A DNA stretch of 64,000 nt from Prevotella sp. UBA2725 (GTDB lineage Bacteria; Bacteroidota; Bacteroidia; Bacteroidales; Bacteroidaceae). This document shows, in pieces, positions 49,214 through 58,198 of the stretch. Both the position numbers and the translations under genes were made by a program. The notes beneath the pieces are model-generated. The model was not told the origin of the DNA, did not search any database, and worked only from the letters and a program-made list of their open reading frames with translations. The first letter of the stretch is position 1; each line of letters begins with the position of its first letter. The stretch lies in the NCBI GenBank assembly GCA_002353825.1, contig DEKJ01000007.1, positions 24,937 through 88,936 on the forward strand. Direction: 5' to 3'.

Positions 49214-51052
49214 ATGAGTATGGAAATGACATTCAAGAAAGGACAGCGCATCAATGGTTACACTATCACCCAAGTGATTTCCGGCAACAAGGAATACCGT
49301 GAAGGCAAGGAGGTATATCAGGTTCGCAATGCCATGGGCAAGACTTTTTGTATGAAGACCTTCTGTGAGCAGACCATAAGCAATCGGCTTCGCAACAGCA
49401 AGGGTCGCATTATCGAGATTGAGATGACAAAGAACGTCCATCATCCGAGCATTGCTGCTTATGTAGATGAGGGAAAGTTCAGTTTCAATAGACGTAGCTA
49501 TCAATACCTTGTCACAGAATGGATCGAAGGCGGCACAATGGATGAAATGTATAAGATGGGATTCTTGACTAGAGATCAAGTTATCGGCATCACCCGTCAG
49601 TTGCTCTATCTCATCGGTTGGCTGAGTCACCGGAAGAATGCCATTCATATCAACGATATCCGTCCTGACAACATCATGGTGAATGAGGAAGGCATTGAAC
49701 CGTTCCTCGTCAGTCTGAGTTCTGCAACCTATGCTTCCGAAAAAGGTATCAGCAGCAGTATGGCTCAGCATCCTTTTATGTCGACCGATGCTTTGAGAGG
49801 GAGCCTGTCGGAGGAGGCAGATGTCTTCTCCGTTCTCATGTCCACCTATTACTTATTCACTGGAAAGATAGCCTGGCAGGTGGAGGACGATCATGGTGTT
49901 GTGTATCCGCAGAACCCTGATCTGATAGATAAGATTCGCCGGTCTAAGAAACCAACCATTGACAAACTATTCTGTTCTGACCGACACATAGATATAATCT
50001 GCCAGGGACTGATGGGGAGCTATAAGGCGAGTGAGATATTGGCAGCTCTTGACGGTGCACCGCTATTGGAAAAGAATTCTGGCGATGATTACCGTCAGCT
50101 GTCAGTGGAGGATAATGATGATGACATTTTCTTTAAAAACGATGACAACTCAGGACTAAAAGGCAACGACAAGCATATGACTGTAGATATTGAGATAAAA
50201 CAACTCAAGGGAGGTGGCTTTGCAGATATTGCCGGCATGGACGAACTAAAGCGGACGATGCATGAGAAGGTGATATTTCCTCTCCAGAATGAGAAACTGA
50301 TGAAGGAATACCGCTTGCAGGCTCCATCGGGAATGCTTCTCTATGGTCCTCCGGGTTGTGGCAAGTCGTTCTTTGCTGAGAAATTCGCCTATGAGTCTGG
50401 CTTCAAGTTCATGCTGGTCAAGGGTTCTGATATTGCATCACCATATTTCCATGCTACACAGGGCAAGATCAAGAGTCTCTTTGACAAGGCGCGCCTGAAT
50501 GCACCGGTTGTGATCTGTTTCGATGAGTTTGATGCCATGGTGCCTCGTCGTACAGAGACGATGGACGAGCATACCGTTCAGGAAGTTGGAGAATTCTTGA
50601 CGCAGATGAATAACTGTGCTGCTGATCATATCTTCATTGTCGCCACAACCAACCGACCAGATATGATTGATCCGGCTGTACTTCGATCTGGTCGCCTTGA
50701 CATGCATGTCTATGTACCTGCGCTTGATGAGAAAGTTCGTGAGGCAATGTTCCGGCTCCATCTTTCGGGTCGTCCTCTGTCGCATGATATCGATTACGAG
50801 GGTTTGGCAAGTTTAACCAATGGATATATCGCAAGCGATATCAGTGCCATCATCAATGATGCTGCTCTGAAAGCTGCTATGCGACGCGTAAAAATCTCTC
50901 AGCAGATGGTTATTGACAGCATCCGCAGCATAAAGCCTTCGCTGACTCCTGGGATGCTTCGCGATTATGAACAGCTCCATCGCCGGATGGAAGGCAAGAC
51001 TTCATCGAAGATGGCTCTGCCAAGAGTCGGTTTTCTGGCAAATGTGGGATAA
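49214..51052 (+). CDS. Protein kinase-like domain fused to an AAA+ ATPase
   Basis: This 612-residue protein starts at ATG 49214; the longer frame upstream runs through repeat copy C and is rejected. Residues about 15-285 have a Ser/Thr kinase fold: Lys in FCMKTF (48), catalytic-loop HINDIRPDNIMV (145-156, Asp148 and Asn153 kept, Lys replaced by Arg). The DFG site reads VSLSSA, so it is probably a pseudokinase. Residues about 335-580 are a classical AAA+ module: Walker A GPPGCGKS (378-385), Walker B VICFDEFDA, sensor ATTNRPD, Arg finger RSGRLD. It may remodel proteins chosen by the kinase-like domain, perhaps the adjacent FtsZ-like filament. Confidence 0.88.
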   Translation: MSMEMTFKKGQRINGYTITQVISGNKEYREGKEVYQVRNAMGKTFCMKTFCEQTISNRLRNSKGRIIEIEMTKNVHHPSIAAYVDEGKFSFNRRSYQYLVTEWIEGGTMDEMYKMGFLTRDQVIGITRQLLYLIGWLSHRKNAIHINDIRPDNIMVNEEGIEPFLVSLSSATYASEKGISSSMAQHPFMSTDALRGSLSEEADVFSVLMSTYYLFTGKIAWQVEDDHGVVYPQNPDLIDKIRRSKKPTIDKLFCSDRHIDIICQGLMGSYKASEILAALDGAPLLEKNSGDDYRQLSVEDNDDDIFFKNDDNSGLKGNDKHMTVDIEIKQLKGGGFADIAGMDELKRTMHEKVIFPLQNEKLMKEYRLQAPSGMLLYGPPGCGKSFFAEKFAYESGFKFMLVKGSDIASPYFHATQGKIKSLFDKARLNAPVVICFDEFDAMVPRRTETMDEHTVQEVGEFLTQMNNCAADHIFIVATTNRPDMIDPAVLRSGRLDMHVYVPALDEKVREAMFRLHLSGRPLSHDIDYEGLASLTNGYIASDISAIINDAALKAAMRRVKISQQMVIDSIRSIKPSLTPGMLRDYEQLHRRMEGKTSSKMALPRVGFLANVG

Positions 51053-51086
51053 AACTTCATAAACTTAGCAATATGTAGTAGTTAAC

Positions 51087-51206
51087 AGAAGAACAAAATT
51101 TGACAACATTCTGAAGAAGTATCCTGATACCCATATCTTTGATGTGACGAGCAAGGGAGCAATGAACAAACTGTCGCCATTCTATCAATTAATCGCAGTA
51201 ATGTAG
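51087..51206 (+). pseudogene. Relic of a DUF6939-like gene
   Basis: A 39-codon frame without a start reads FDNILKKYPDTHIFDVTSKG and then AMNKLSPFYQ before stopping at TAG 51206. It resembles the N-terminal part of small Bacteroidota proteins that continue with a PHGNIPVPF-type core, which is missing here. The family name is from memory and should be taken as tentative. Confidence 0.45.
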
Positions 51207-51287
51207 ACAAACGAAAAAAACTTCATTCCGCGTTGGAGCTTTCGAAAAAAAATAGTATATTTGCCACAAGATTTACAAGCATTAGGT

Positions 51288-51512
51288 ATGAGTGAAGAAA
51301 AGCAACATAAACTGACATATTTTATATATGTCATCGGCGAGTTCGCCAATAGATATGGCCTCACGGACAAGCAGGCTTTTAGGTACTTGAAAAGGTATGA
51401 TGGAATGTCTGTTCTTGATGAACTGTATCCAGCTGAACATACATTACCCATAGAGGAGACCGTCAACGATTTGGCTGTCGTATGCCATCGCAACGGGGGA
51501 GGATTGATATGA
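51288..51512 (+). CDS. DUF3791 family protein
   Basis: This 74-residue helical protein (KLTYFIYVIGEFANRYGLTD, then KQAFRYLKRYDGMSVLDELY, then HTLPIEETVNDLAVVCHRNGG) matches the DUF3791 pattern. Its -7 box TATATTTG is at 51256-51263. The stop overlaps the next start (ATGA). DUF3791 genes come in small clusters with DUF3990-type partners that look like toxin-antitoxin or defence units; here no DUF3990 gene is seen. Confidence 0.82.
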   Translation: MSEEKQHKLTYFIYVIGEFANRYGLTDKQAFRYLKRYDGMSVLDELYPAEHTLPIEETVNDLAVVCHRNGGGLI

Positions 51513-51676
51513 ACGAGACCAAGATTAAATTTCTGATAGATTCTCTTTTTGAGGCAATCTACAACTCTCAGACATACGAGAAGATAACGGATCTTTCCAC
51601 GGGCTTGTATTTCCAAAGTAGCGATTACAACTACAACCTGCTTCAGCATGAGATGAAGTATGGTAAAGTTGGGTGA
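51509..51676 (+). CDS. Small partner of the DUF3791 gene (possibly shortened)
   Basis: A 55-residue protein (MNETKIKFLIDSLFEAIYNS and LSTGLYFQSSDYNYNLLQHE). The end (ETGLYFQSS-like) is typical of proteins encoded beside DUF3791 genes, but the first helix seems to lack roughly 15-20 residues between SLFEA and IYNSQTYEK, suggesting an in-frame deletion. Coupled to the previous gene by an ATGA overlap. Confidence 0.65.
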   Translation: MNETKIKFLIDSLFEAIYNSQTYEKITDLSTGLYFQSSDYNYNLLQHEMKYGKVG

Positions 51677-51718
51677 AGCCAAGGGGTATAACCGTATTTG
51701 CCAACGACCTGAGGCGCA

Positions 51719-52099
51719 TTACCATCTGTACTTTGCCAGCATCCTCTTGAACACCGGCTCGTCAGAGACCGAGGCGAAGAGTTTCATGCACGAGCGTACC
51801 TTTATGGCATCCTGTCCGAAGATCTGGTAGACGCTGCGTTGGTTGTCAAGCACCGCCTGGGTAATCTCCACCAGGCGGTGGTGCAACGTCGGGTTGTCCA
51901 TATACGCCTTGGCTTCCTCCCTGCCTTTGATGCCGTAGGTCTGCGACATGCCGCTCTTACCAAGACCGATCATCTGCGGGAAGATGTACCATATCCAGTG
52001 GCCAGTCTTCTTGCCCGCCTTCACCTCTGCCAAAGCCTCGTCGTACACCCAGTCCTGGGCGCGGATGAAGCGCCGCAAATCAAATTGTTGTTCTGTCAT
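51719..52099 (-). CDS. DUF1810 family protein
   Basis: This 126-residue all-helical protein matches DUF1810 (FIRAQDWVYDEALAEVKAGK, GHWIWYIFPQMIGLG, FASVSDEPVFKRMLAKY). The function is unknown; homologues (YcgL-type in other phyla) are widespread single-domain proteins. It is convergent with the DUF3791-type genes. A 20-bp palindrome lies 45 bp upstream of its start. Confidence 0.88.
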   Translation of the reverse strand: MTEQQFDLRRFIRAQDWVYDEALAEVKAGKKTGHWIWYIFPQMIGLGKSGMSQTYGIKGREEAKAYMDNPTLHHRLVEITQAVLDNQRSVYQIFGQDAIKVRSCMKLFASVSDEPVFKRMLAKYRW

Positions 52100-52453
52100 T
52101 GTCTATTATTTCTTTAGACCACTAATTATCAAGGAAAACTTCTCATTCTCACCAAGGTGAGAATTTGATTACCATTTTGTAATGTTCTCGTAGAAGTTTA
52201 TGTCATCGTTTCTGTTTTATGGTTACAAAGATAGTGAAAACATCCGTTCCATGCAACAAATGTTTCACTTAACTTCATATGCCGTTTAGTTTCAAGTTCA
52301 TCTACAAAGAGTCTGAACGAGGCGACATTCCAACACTCAACTAAAAAATATTTTTTCTTGCCCTGAATGTTAGATTACCTGTATCTTTTGACTCCTTATA
52401 CGCGGGTGCAAGTATTTTTTCACTACCTTTGCAAGTAACTTCGAATAAGAAAT
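52100..52453. other. Promoter-bearing gap between DUF1810 and NADAR genes
   Basis: Apart from the palindrome at 52145-52164 and a -7 box TACCTTTG (52424-52431) for the NADAR gene, the 354-bp gap holds no recognisable gene. A 21-codon ORF at 52279 (MPFSFKFIYKESERGDIPTLN) has no known match. Confidence 0.5.
52145..52164. promoter_or_regulatory. Perfect 9-bp palindrome upstream of the DUF1810 gene
   Basis: ATTCTCACC-AA-GGTGAGAAT. It lacks a T-run long enough for a terminator, so an operator for the divergent DUF1810 or NADAR genes is the better guess. Confidence 0.45.
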
Positions 52454-53753
52454 ATGAAGGCAACAAGTCGTTATGTATTTTTCTATCGCGGGAAGCTCAG
52501 CAACTTTTCCCCATGCACTGTCAAGATGACCATTGATGGTGAGGAGATGACTTTCGGTTCCTCCGAGCAGGCGTTCATGTACATGAAGGCACGTGAGTTC
52601 GGTGACGAGGAGCAGATGGCGCATCTCGCTAATCCTAAGTTGCCGGCTTTCCGCGCCAAGGATTACGGACGGAAGGTAAGGCTATGACGAGACGCGATGG
52701 AGAGAGGTTCGTACCGAGCGGATGTATGAGGCCTTGAAGGCGAAGTACACGCAAAACGCCGGCCATGCCGATGAGTTGCTGAAACCGGAATACCTTGGGA
52801 AGCACTTTGTGGAGGCATCACCGACAGACATTGTCTGGGGCATCGGTATGTCCGAGTATGAGGAGGACAAGTATCTCACCGACGAGAGCAAATGGCGCGG
52901 GCAGAACCTGTTGGGCAAGACACTCGACCGTGTCCGCAAGGAATTGCTGGAGAAGCGGTCGGCTCCCAAGATAATCTCTCATGAGGAGATGGAGCGCATG
53001 AGAGATGTCGCTCGAGATGAGGAGTGGCTTCTTGGTGCTCAGGAAAAACTGAAACAGGCGGGAACGCTGATAGACGTCCGGCACATGGATGACCGGCAGA
53101 TTGTGTCGGCGCTGCTGGACCGGGATGAGTTGGTCACAGCCGACTTCTTCTTCCATAAATGCCGCCCGCTGCTGACCGATATCATCGGTTATGTCTTCCA
53201 GGGGCGCCACGTCGATTATGACGAGGTCGTTGCGGAGCTTTACTACTATCTCATGCGGCCTTCACAGAAAGGCGGTGATGCAGCAACGTTACAGACATTT
53301 AGTTTCCGCAGTTCACTCTATCATTGGATAAAGTTTGTGGCCATCACTTTCATGCAGCGCAACAAGCGAAGGATCCTGTCGCGTGGAGACTTCGAGGTTG
53401 AGCTTCCGCAGACGGAGGCTTTCAATGGTCTGGACGAGATGGCAATGAGGGATGATGACGGTGATGCCGCACAAAGCTCATGGTGCACAACCGATGTCGA
53501 GATACGCCGACAGGAGGCCGCTGACATGGTTGAGAATATCTTCAACGCTATGACGAGAGGCAGACGCGGACGGGCGCTGCAAGGCGCACAGAACTATGTG
53601 AAGGTGTTGAGAATGAAATACCTCGACGGTCTTGACGATGACGAGGCTGCGAGGGCACTGAATATCAGAACAGATAATTTTTACATGCTGAAAGGACGCG
53701 TCGTGAAGGCTTTCCGCTCAGCCGCTATAACGGATGGAGGATTAACGCTATGA
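52454..53753 (+). pseudogene. NADAR (YbiA-like) domain fused to a sigma-70-like protein, frameshifted
   Basis: The first frame (52454-52687, 77 residues) gives the N-terminal half of a NADAR domain (YRGKLSNFSPC, FGSSEQAFMYMKA). The second half continues in another frame: YDETRWREVRTERMYEALKA from about 52681, FVEASPTDIVWGIGMSEYEED and WRGQNLLGKTLDRVRKEL. From residue ~100 of the second frame the protein resembles sigma-70 regions 2 and 4 (SFRSSLYHWIKFVAITFMQR; LKYLDGLDDDEAARALNI-like end). One extra or two missing bases near 52680 break the fusion. The second part could still be made from ATG 52722. NADAR enzymes cleave ADP-ribose N-glycosidic bonds. Confidence 0.8.
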
Positions 53754-54463
53754 AAATAAAAGTAAACGAAGAGTTGCTTGCTGCTTTTGCCAGCGGCAAC
53801 ACCACAGCAGCCGAGACACTGGCTGTCATCAAGGCTGCGAAGGAGAATGAAGATATAAGGGCATTGCTCGACTTCTCTGACGAGCTCGACAAGAAGTATG
53901 CTGAGGAGTGGAAACCGAAAACTCCGCAGGCTATTGTCGTGCCAATCGATCTTTCCGAAGGGCGTAAGGAACCGCCCTTTACTGCGAGGGCTGCAACGAC
54001 AGCGACCAACGACTGCGTACTGGCATGCGAGAAGTACGTGCTGCTGCGCCTTGGCAGAGAGGCCGACTACGACAATCTGAAGAGGAAAGCTGAGGAAACG
54101 GGCTTGCTGCAGGAAGGCGGCATACGCTTGGACGATATCGGCAGACTGCTTGAGAGTGGCGGACTATCTGTCGTGCGCAAGTATAACTGTACGATCAAGA
54201 CCTTACAGAATGACCTATTGGCTGGCAGCAAGGTGATCGTGGCGGTTGATGGCAGTAAGCTGTCCAAGTCTACGGCTTCCGATACAGAAAGCTATCTGCA
54301 TGCAGTCGTCGTTACTAATGTTTCCACTGATGGTCAATCAGTGGAAGTGCATGACCCCAACAGCAGCAACTCCCTGGACACTTACCCTTCCGATGAGTTT
54401 GTCAAGGCATGGGAGAAATCGCGCTACTTTGCAGTGATCGCTGAAACAGGGAACTTAGAATAG
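53750..54463 (+). CDS. C39/papain-like cysteine peptidase-domain protein coupled to the sigma-like gene
   Basis: This 237-residue protein has a helical N-terminal part (1 to about 60; LLAAFASGNTTAAETLAVIK), where an anti-sigma-like interaction region could sit. A C39-like domain follows (about 80-237): Cys in TNDCVLACEKYVL, His in ESYLHAVVVTNV and Asp in VHDPNSSNSLDTY. The catalytic set is complete in order and spacing. The start overlaps the previous stop (ATGA). No signal peptide, so it acts in the cytoplasm. Regulated cleavage controlling the sigma-like partner is a hypothesis. Confidence 0.78.
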   Translation: MKIKVNEELLAAFASGNTTAAETLAVIKAAKENEDIRALLDFSDELDKKYAEEWKPKTPQAIVVPIDLSEGRKEPPFTARAATTATNDCVLACEKYVLLRLGREADYDNLKRKAEETGLLQEGGIRLDDIGRLLESGGLSVVRKYNCTIKTLQNDLLAGSKVIVAVDGSKLSKSTASDTESYLHAVVVTNVSTDGQSVEVHDPNSSNSLDTYPSDEFVKAWEKSRYFAVIAETGNLE

Positions 54464-54838
54464 TTTTACTTTCTCATAACTTTCCTGGCTGAGTTTTACA
54501 AGGGGATTAAGGGTCAGCTCCAATAGAGAATAATTACCAAAATATTGTCCTACAATATCCATGGTTTTTGTATCTACATTAGACGATTCTCTCCAGTAAT
54601 CATCAGTAGAACCATGGTATAACTCATTATGCAATGCAGAGAGATCCCCTTTAATCTCATCCTCAGAAGGAATGAACTTTTCCACATCTTCCTTCTTGAT
54701 AGTCTTATGATCTGATGCAGCATTAAAGAATCTTAGGATTTGCTTTGTTGTTAGAAACTTTAGTGGGTGAGGAGAACGGTTAGTTTCTCTTCTCCCACTT
54801 TTCTCGTTTATGTCTGTTCCAAAGGATCGGTCGATCAG
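54455..54838 (-). pseudogene. Unknown protein, apparently lacking its 5' end
   Basis: An open frame of about 127 codons ends at TAA 54455-54457 (FLTTKQILRFFNAASDHKTI, YHGSTDDYWRESSNVDTKTM, YFGNYSLLELTLNPLVKLSQ). It has no ATG; the only usual start is GTG 54685, which would give 76 residues. The frame reaches into the end of bcp. The composition looks like real protein, so it is probably the 3' remnant of a gene. It overlaps the end of the peptidase gene by 9 bp. Confidence 0.45.
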
Positions 54839-55296
54839 GACTTTGCATCACCAAGTATCTGAGCAGCATGCTCCTTAACCTTGATCTGCCTTGCTCTGAA
54901 GACTTCGGTAACGATACCATTCTCATCAGCAATGAAGGTCGTACGGATGGTACCCATTGTCGTCTTGCCATACATCTTCTTTTCGCCATAAGCACCGAGC
55001 GTTGTAACGAGGGTCTTGTCGGTATCGGCTATCAACGGGAAAGGAAGATTATACTTTGCAATGAACTTTTTATGACTCTCAGCACTCTGAATGCTGACAC
55101 CTACCACGGCATAGCCCTTGGCAAGGAAACGCTCATAATTATCCCTCAAGTTGCATGCCTCATTCGTGCAACCTGGCGTTGAGTCTTTTGGATAGACATA
55201 CAACACAAGTTTCTTACCTGCGAAATCACTCAGTTTGATCTCATTGCCGTCCTGGTCTTTGCCAAGATACTCCGGCAGCTTTTCACCTATTTCCAT
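54835..55296 (-). CDS. bcp: Thioredoxin-dependent thiol peroxidase (Bcp/PrxQ)
   Basis: This 153-residue peroxiredoxin reduces hydroperoxides. Starting at ATG 55296 (MEIGEKLPEYLGKDQDG), the peroxidatic Cys43 (STPGCTNEAC) and resolving Cys48 are five residues apart, the PrxQ alpha-2 type. TTFIADENGIVTEVF follows normally. An earlier in-frame ATG at 55326 is less likely. Confidence 0.95.
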   Translation of the reverse strand: MEIGEKLPEYLGKDQDGNEIKLSDFAGKKLVLYVYPKDSTPGCTNEACNLRDNYERFLAKGYAVVGVSIQSAESHKKFIAKYNLPFPLIADTDKTLVTTLGAYGEKKMYGKTTMGTIRTTFIADENGIVTEVFRARQIKVKEHAAQILGDAKS

Positions 55297-55384
55297 AGTC
55301 TTAATAATCTGTATAATCATTTGCAAAATTAAGAAAAATCATTTGATTTATGAATCAAAGTTCAAAAAAACATTTATTTTATAG

Positions 55385-55510
55385 ATCCTGCAAGAATACA
55401 GGGCCAACTATGCTAAGACTGGTAACCCTAATTCGGAAGGGCTGCCCTATTGGCCCCCATTTGTAAAAAAGAGCTTACAACCATGGAGTTTAACTGCGGT
55501 GCTCATCTGA
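55385..55510 (+). pseudogene. C-terminal relic of a type-B carboxylesterase
   Basis: The frame from 55385 to TGA 55510 reads LQEYRANYAKTGNPNSEGLP and YWPPF, the conserved end of carboxylesterase/lipase family proteins (WxNFAKTGxPN...WPxY). A stop codon precedes it and no catalytic part is left. The remaining bases of this gap up to the GH3 start hold only its -7 box TAACTTTG (55572-55579). Confidence 0.65.
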
Positions 55511-55613
55511 TAGACACTCCCAATAAAGATAAAATCTTATTTTGGGACCGCTTCTTCTCAAAGTTTCTTTATAACTTTGCAAAGTAAAAACTAAGATAAA
55601 GGCTAAAACGCAT

Positions 55614-58157
55614 ATGACTACAAAGAAACTCCTGACGCTGAGCGTTTGCTGCTTGACGCTGACCGTCAGTGCACAAAACATACGCTTCAAAGAGGAAGCA
55701 ATAAATCTCTGCAACCAGCTGACCCTCGATGAGAAGATCTCGCTGATGATGGATAACTCACCGTCTATTCCTCGTCTCGGTATCCCCGCCTTCCAGTGGT
55801 GGAGCGAGGCACTGCATGGAGTGGCCCGCAACGGGTTGGCTACTGTCTTTCCTCAGACCATCGGCATGGCAGCTTCTTTTGACCCTGTCCTGTTGCAACA
55901 AGTCTATACTGCTGTGAGTGACGAGGCACGTGCCAAAGCTGAGCAGGCACGCCGCTCGGGAAACGTCAAGCGTTATCAGGGACTGTCGTTTTGGACGCCT
56001 AACATCAATATCTTTCGCGATCCGCGTTGGGGACGTGGACAAGAGACATATGGCGAAGACCCCTACCTGACTTCTCAGATGGGACTCTCCGTGGTGCGGG
56101 GTCTCCAGGGACCCGATGATGTTCCTTACCGCAAGCTCCTCGCCTGTGCCAAGCACTTCGCAGTGCACAGTGGCCCGGAGAGTCTCCGCCATCAGATGAA
56201 CATTGAGGATCTGAGCCCCCGCGACCTGTGGGAGACTTATCTTCCAGCTTTTAAGGCACTCGTAGAACAAGGGCATGTGGCTGAGGTGATGTGTGCTTAC
56301 CAGCGCTTCGACGGCCAGCCATGCTGTGGCTCCAACCGGTTGCTTGAACAGATTCTGCGGCAGGAGTGGCATTTTCCAGGGCTCGTGGTCAGCGACTGTG
56401 GTGCCATCAGCGACTTTTGGGAGCCGGGGCATCATGGGGTATCTCCCGATGCTGCGCACGCCTCAGCAAAGGCCGTGCTTGCCGGAACAGACGTGGAGTG
56501 TGGGCGCAACTATGCCAATCTCGGAGAGGCTGTCAAATCCGGTCTCATCAAGGAGACAGACATCGATAGCAGTGTAGTCCGCCTGCTTACTGCCCGCTTC
56601 TCCTTGGGTGACATTGATACAACCGCACAAGTAGCATGGCGCAATATCCCTACCACCGTCGTCGACAATGCGGCTCACCGCGAATTGGCGTTGCGAATGG
56701 CTCGCGAAAGCATCGTACTTCTTCAGAATAAGAAGAACACCCTTCCGTTGTCGCCACGCATGAAGATTCTCGTCGTCGGTGACAATGCGACCGATTCTAC
56801 GATGCAATGGGGCAACTACAACGGCTTTCCTTCCCATACAATCACGATTCTGCAAGGCATCGAGGCGCTGGATCCCAACACCGAGTTTATCAGTGGCTGT
56901 GGCCTGCTCCATAACGAAGTGTTCCAAAGCAGAATGAACGAGATGACCTGCAGCAATGGCCAAAGAGGTATGAAGGCCACCTATTGGAACAACGAAGATC
57001 TCGACGGCGACTCCGTGGCAACGCAATGCTTCACCGAGCCAATCCGTCAAGACAATGGTGGTGCCACGGTCTTTGCACCAGGCGTCAACCTCACGCATTT
57101 CTCTGCACGCTATGAGGGGACACTCCATGCCCAGGCAACGGAAGCCCTCCTCATCCGTATCAGTGGCGACGATGGTATCCGTCTTGCTGTAAACGGAGAG
57201 AGAGTCGTCTCGAAGTGGAACAACAAAGGAAAGACACAGACGGCAGAATACACCTTGCACACGGAGGCGGGCAAAGATTATGCTATCGAAGCAGAGTACA
57301 AACAGCGTGAAGGCTCCGCCACGTTCCATTTCGATATCGCCAAGCGTCTGCCGCTTGATATGGAGGCAGTGCTGAAAAAAGCCCGCCAGGTCGATGCCAT
57401 CGTCTATGTAGGTGGCCTCTCCCCAAAGCTGGAAGGTGAAGAGATGAAAGTCGATGCACCGGGATTCAAGGGCGGAGACCGTACGAGCATCGAACTGCCT
57501 CAGGCTCAGCGTGAAGCTATCCAGACCATCGCCTCTACGGGAAAGCCAGTCATCATGATCAACTGCTCCGGAAGTGCCGTGGGTCTCGCTCCGGAGAGCA
57601 AGCGTTGCAGTGCCATCCTTCAGGCATGGTATCCCGGTGAGGAAGGTGGCCGTGCCGTAGCAGACGTGCTCTTTGGAAAGGTCTGCCCATCCGGGAAACT
57701 GCCTATCACTTTCTATTACGATGACAGTCAGTTGCCCGACTTCACCAATTACAGTATGCAAGATCGTACCTATCGTTACTTCAAAGGCAAGCCATTGTTT
57801 GCTTTTGGACACGGCCTGAGCTACACTACCTTCAACGTTAGCAAGCCCATATACCGTAATCACAGCATCAGCATCACAGTCAGTAACACAGGAAAGAGAA
57901 TAGGAACAGAAACTATCCAACTCTATGCCAAGCGCCTTGCCGACACCAATGGCCCCATCAAGCGCCTGAAAGCATTTCGCCGCATCAGTCTGCGTCCGAG
58001 TGAGAAAAAGACCGTCATCTTTCCTCTGAACGATGATGTGTTCACCTGTTGGGATGCTTCCTCTAACACGATGCGCCCCCTGTACGGACCCTATGAGTTC
58101 TTTGTAGGTACATCATCAGATGAAGGACAAACAGTACGTGCTAATGTGATACGTTGA
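55614..58157 (+). CDS. GH3 beta-xylosidase/beta-glucosidase with PA14 insertion
   Basis: This 847-residue secreted or periplasmic glycosidase has a signal peptide (LLTLSVCCLTLTVSAQ) and a GH3 N-terminal barrel (about 25-330; FWTPNINIFRDPRWGRGQET, KHFAVHSGPE, nucleophile Asp near 262 in VVSDCGAIS). A GH3 C-terminal domain is split by a PA14 domain (about 440-570; WNNEDLDGDS, ISGDDGIRLAVNGERVVSKW), and a fibronectin-like domain ends the protein. This layout is common in xylosidases of Bacteroidota. No other PUL gene is next to it. Confidence 0.93.
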   Translation: MTTKKLLTLSVCCLTLTVSAQNIRFKEEAINLCNQLTLDEKISLMMDNSPSIPRLGIPAFQWWSEALHGVARNGLATVFPQTIGMAASFDPVLLQQVYTAVSDEARAKAEQARRSGNVKRYQGLSFWTPNINIFRDPRWGRGQETYGEDPYLTSQMGLSVVRGLQGPDDVPYRKLLACAKHFAVHSGPESLRHQMNIEDLSPRDLWETYLPAFKALVEQGHVAEVMCAYQRFDGQPCCGSNRLLEQILRQEWHFPGLVVSDCGAISDFWEPGHHGVSPDAAHASAKAVLAGTDVECGRNYANLGEAVKSGLIKETDIDSSVVRLLTARFSLGDIDTTAQVAWRNIPTTVVDNAAHRELALRMARESIVLLQNKKNTLPLSPRMKILVVGDNATDSTMQWGNYNGFPSHTITILQGIEALDPNTEFISGCGLLHNEVFQSRMNEMTCSNGQRGMKATYWNNEDLDGDSVATQCFTEPIRQDNGGATVFAPGVNLTHFSARYEGTLHAQATEALLIRISGDDGIRLAVNGERVVSKWNNKGKTQTAEYTLHTEAGKDYAIEAEYKQREGSATFHFDIAKRLPLDMEAVLKKARQVDAIVYVGGLSPKLEGEEMKVDAPGFKGGDRTSIELPQAQREAIQTIASTGKPVIMINCSGSAVGLAPESKRCSAILQAWYPGEEGGRAVADVLFGKVCPSGKLPITFYYDDSQLPDFTNYSMQDRTYRYFKGKPLFAFGHGLSYTTFNVSKPIYRNHSISITVSNTGKRIGTETIQLYAKRLADTNGPIKRLKAFRRISLRPSEKKTVIFPLNDDVFTCWDASSNTMRPLYGPYEFFVGTSSDEGQTVRANVIR

Positions 58158-58198
58158 CTCTTTTCAAATCGTAGAGTGGAACTTTGGGAACCGGCAAG

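Noticed and set aside
49214..50060. Active Ser/Thr kinase assignment for the AAA+ fusion
   Set aside because: The DFG metal-binding Asp is missing (VSLSSA) and the catalytic-loop Lys is Arg, so catalysis is unlikely.
54780..54995. Minus-strand ORF inside the end of bcp
   Set aside because: Out-of-frame shadow of bcp with Arg/Ser-rich composition.
56463..57920. Minus-strand frame of 485 codons opposite the GH3 gene
   Set aside because: Antisense shadow; the sense strand carries all GH3 motifs.
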